From Mycetocola_B reblochoni (lineage in GTDB: Bacteria; Actinomycetota; Actinomycetes; Actinomycetales; Microbacteriaceae), in assembly GCF_003667525.1 (NCBI RefSeq), contig NZ_RCUW01000013.1:7850-71849 (forward strand): DNA of 64,000 nucleotides, written 5' to 3'. Under the pieces are notes generated by a model. It worked only from the letters and a program-made list of their open reading frames with translations, had not been told where the DNA came from and ran no database searches. Position 1 is the first letter of the stretch. The number at the start of each line of letters is the position of its first letter. Below, in pieces: positions 62,609-64,000 of this stretch. The position numbers and the translations under genes are program-made.

Positions 62609-62982
62609 CGGCCCAAGCTAGCAGCGGACTGGGGGCGCCGCGACCGCGTCAACGACAGTCGGGCGTGGTGTGACTCGTTGGTGACCGTCGACCGCCGTGG
62701 TTGGTGGTCGACGACGCGGCCGAGCAGGTAGGCGTCGTGCTCGACGTCGAGCCGATCCGGACGCGGTGACCCACCGGACGTGTGCCTGGGTCCGGTGGTG
62801 CTCTCTCCATCGGGCTGGACACCGCACTGCCCGCACACCATCTGGTGGAGCTGGACGGCTCATGGGGCTTCGCCACAGTGGATGAGGTTCAGTGGCCGGG
62901 GAAGAGCTACTCGAGCGTGATCATGACTCGCGCGCTTTGGTGAGGCCATGCGGTGTAGGCACGCCCACCTGTTTGGGCATGA
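62609..62982. other. Stretch without a recognisable gene
   Basis: About 370 bp between the small hypothetical gene and the alpha/beta hydrolase. Short minus-strand frames exist (one includes a CGQC motif at about 62830), but none has a ribosome-binding site or a protein I recognise. The base composition looks less GC-rich than its neighbours, and it lies 900 bp from an IS element. It may be remnant DNA. Confidence 0.5.
62615..62620 (-). promoter_or_regulatory. Candidate -10 element TAGCTT for the 92-aa gene
   Basis: On the minus strand TAGCTT ends 6 bases before the ATG at 62608, with no ribosome-binding site between: a leaderless layout. Confidence 0.5.
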
Positions 62983-63768
62983 TCACCAGGAGCGGCTCGC
63001 CTCGATGCGGTCCAGCCAGTCGCCGAGCAGCGCGCCGACCAGCTGCGGGTGCTCCAGGTGCAGGTTGTGCCCGGCGCCATCGAGTGCGACGACGGTGCCG
63101 TGCGGGTAGTGCTCGACGGTGGCGAGGCCGTCGGCGTAGCCGACCACCTGGTCCTGCCGGCCGAAGACGTGCAACGCCGGTGCGGTGAACACGGGCGCAT
63201 CCGCCTCGGGCGAGGGGCCGTCGGCGTAGTTCTCGCCGAGCCGGTCGAGCACGGCGGCGTCGGCGCCGTGCAGGCCCGGGAGGACGTAGCGTTCGAAGGC
63301 TCGCAGGGTGTGCGGCGTCTGGACGACGGACAGCTCCTCGAAGTCGGCCCGCGCCGCCCCCGCACTCTCGAGCACGCCGGGATCGCGCCGGGCGACCTGA
63401 TGCGCGGGCAGCGTCCTGTCGCCGTGCGCCAGCCGGAACACCCCGGCGAGCGTGGCCAGGCCGAGGCAGCGTTCGGCGAGCCGGTGGGCCGCGTGGCGGG
63501 CGAGCACGGCGCCGAAGGAGTTGCCGATGATGGCGAAGTCGCCGTCGCCGATGATCCCGCGCACCTCGTCGACGAGCGCCTCGGCGAGCTGGGACGGCGT
63601 CGACTCCCCGGTGTCCTCCGCCCCCTCGGCCCAGGGGAGGTCGAGGTAGATCCGCCGCCAGCCGTCGCGGTCGAGCGCGCCGTCCAGGGGAAGCATGATC
63701 CGGTGGTCGACCTCGAAGCCGTGGATCAGGATGATCGGTGTTCCGGTGCCGCGGGCTTCTGCAATCAC
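62983..63768 (-). CDS. Alpha/beta hydrolase
   Basis: This 261-residue hydrolase has IILIHGFEVDHRIM (oxyanion loop), nucleophile elbow AIIGNSFGAVLA (Ser84), the acid strand ALHVFGRQDQVVGY (Asp) and the His in ALDGAGHNLHLEHPQ. It is a general esterase, lipase or C-C hydrolase type with unknown substrate. The GTG at 63768 sits 6 bases after TACGAT on the minus strand, so I prefer it to the in-frame ATG at 63819. Confidence 0.85.
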   Translation of the reverse strand: MIAEARGTGTPIILIHGFEVDHRIMLPLDGALDRDGWRRIYLDLPWAEGAEDTGESTPSQLAEALVDEVRGIIGDGDFAIIGNSFGAVLARHAAHRLAERCLGLATLAGVFRLAHGDRTLPAHQVARRDPGVLESAGAARADFEELSVVQTPHTLRAFERYVLPGLHGADAAVLDRLGENYADGPSPEADAPVFTAPALHVFGRQDQVVGYADGLATVEHYPHGTVVALDGAGHNLHLEHPQLVGALLGDWLDRIEASRSW

Positions 63769-63774
63769 CCGACG

Positions 63775-63780
63775 ATCGTA
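63775..63780 (-). promoter_or_regulatory. Candidate -10 element TACGAT for the alpha/beta hydrolase
   Basis: On the minus strand TACGAT ends 6 bases before the GTG at 63768. Confidence 0.45.
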
Positions 63781-63871
63781 TGCCGCGCCACCGACGTCGT
63801 GGTGCGCGGCGCCCCGCACGCCGCCTGCGCGGGCCGGTCCCGCCGTGGAGCGGACGACGGGACCGGCGCGC

Positions 63872-64000
63872 GGCTAGGGCGTGTCTCCTAATAGGGTCGC
63901 CCAGGTGAGGCAGGCGTGGAGGACGGCTCCGGCTCTGTAGGTGATGGCGAGTTTGTCGTAGCGGGTCGCGATGCCGCGCCATTGCTTGATCAGTGCGAAA
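63872..64000 (-). mobile_element. IS5-family insertion sequence, one end
   Basis: The element's outer end appears to be near GGGCGTGTCTCCTAATAGG (about 63877-63895), which has the look of an IS5-family terminal repeat. The exact boundary and target duplication cannot be set without the other end. Confidence 0.7.
63874..63999 (-). CDS. IS5-family transposase, C-terminal fragment (cut by window edge)
   Basis: The last 41 residues read FALIKQWRGIATRYDKLAIT, then YRAGAVLHACLTWATLLGDTP and a TAG. The RGIATRYDKLA(I/V)TYRA block with its final AxxL(x)W helix is the hallmark end of actinobacterial IS5-family DDE transposases. The rest of the gene lies outside the window. The stop codon falls inside the presumed terminal inverted repeat. 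Confidence 0.88.
   Translation of the reverse strand, partial: FALIKQWRGIATRYDKLAITYRAGAVLHACLTWATLLGDTP

Noticed and set aside
62605..62876. Small minus-strand frame with a CGQC motif as a zinc-ribbon gene
   Set aside because: It would overlap the promoter of the 92-aa gene, lacks a ribosome-binding site, and the rest of the frame is Arg/Ser/Pro-rich.

Overview
The window is about 64 kb of very GC-rich DNA (clearly above 70% by eye) with the signature of a high-GC actinomycete. Supporting features are GTG starts, many four-base ATGA gene overlaps, at least ten start codons lying 6-8 bases after a TAnnnT -10 hexamer (leaderless transcripts), an IdeR/DtxR-type iron box, Asp23/Gls24-type envelope-stress genes, LAxTG-like sorting signals, and the core order pyrE ... 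TrmH-type methyltransferase ... DUF3151 ... purA known from mycobacteria and corynebacteria. A member of Micrococcales (Microbacteriaceae-like) is my best guess, but no rRNA is present to confirm it.

Layout. 1-154: end of a GNAT gene. 278-2645 (-): a manganese module, made of a yybP-ykoY riboswitch, a CaCA-family exchanger and an MntR-type DtxR regulator. 2923-7205: xylulokinase, asparagine permease and alanine dehydrogenase. 7415-9853 (-): large S8 protease with a wall-sorting tail. 10144-14206: YbaK deacylase, nitroreductase, two small membrane proteins, AEC carrier and exonuclease III. 14465-16758: small secreted protein and Tat-exported cholesterol-oxidase-like flavoprotein. 16820-18305: ECF sigma factor with Asp23-type partners. 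18324-21343: pyrE and a long repetitive single-pass protein with a septum-formation domain. 21507-29026: HAD phosphatase, secreted LTD/phosphoesterase giant, TrmH methyltransferase and an alpha/beta hydrolase-like protein lacking its nucleophile. 29113-32668 (-): TetR, degenerate ABC-ATPase-like protein and YhgE/Pip protein behind a perfect operator palindrome. 32848-40193: aldo/keto reductase, DUF3151, purA, a degenerate HAD protein, TauE/SafE permease, beta-propeller, GNAT and TetR.

40330-47828 is an iron-regulated operon: iron box, FecB-like lipoprotein, two IrtAB/YbtPQ-like half-exporters, two FecCD permeases and a FepC-type ATPase, all overlapping or nearly so. No siderophore biosynthesis genes are present, so uptake of foreign or remotely encoded siderophores is likely. 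47909-53989: LolD/FtsX-type ABC pair, chorismate mutase with an SDR, membrane-anchored secretory-lipase-like protein and an RNase HI with an added C-terminal domain.

54859-62267 is a sugar or polyol catabolic cluster: SDR dehydrogenase, lipoprotein binding protein, RbsA-like ATPase, RbsC-like permease, ROK regulator and FGGY kinase. It starts behind an unusually AT-rich promoter. The logical route is import, oxidation of a polyol to a ketose, then phosphorylation. The right end holds a small hypothetical gene, an unexplained stretch of about 370 bp, an alpha/beta hydrolase and the 3' end of an IS5-family transposase.

The most distinctive features are the manganese riboswitch/exchanger/MntR locus, six tandem TxxL motifs in the septum-domain protein, three proteins whose folds have lost their catalytic residues, an IrtAB-FecCD hybrid iron operon, in-frame hexanucleotide repeats in at least five genes, and two intergenic tandem arrays (19 x 7 bp and 8 x 17 bp).
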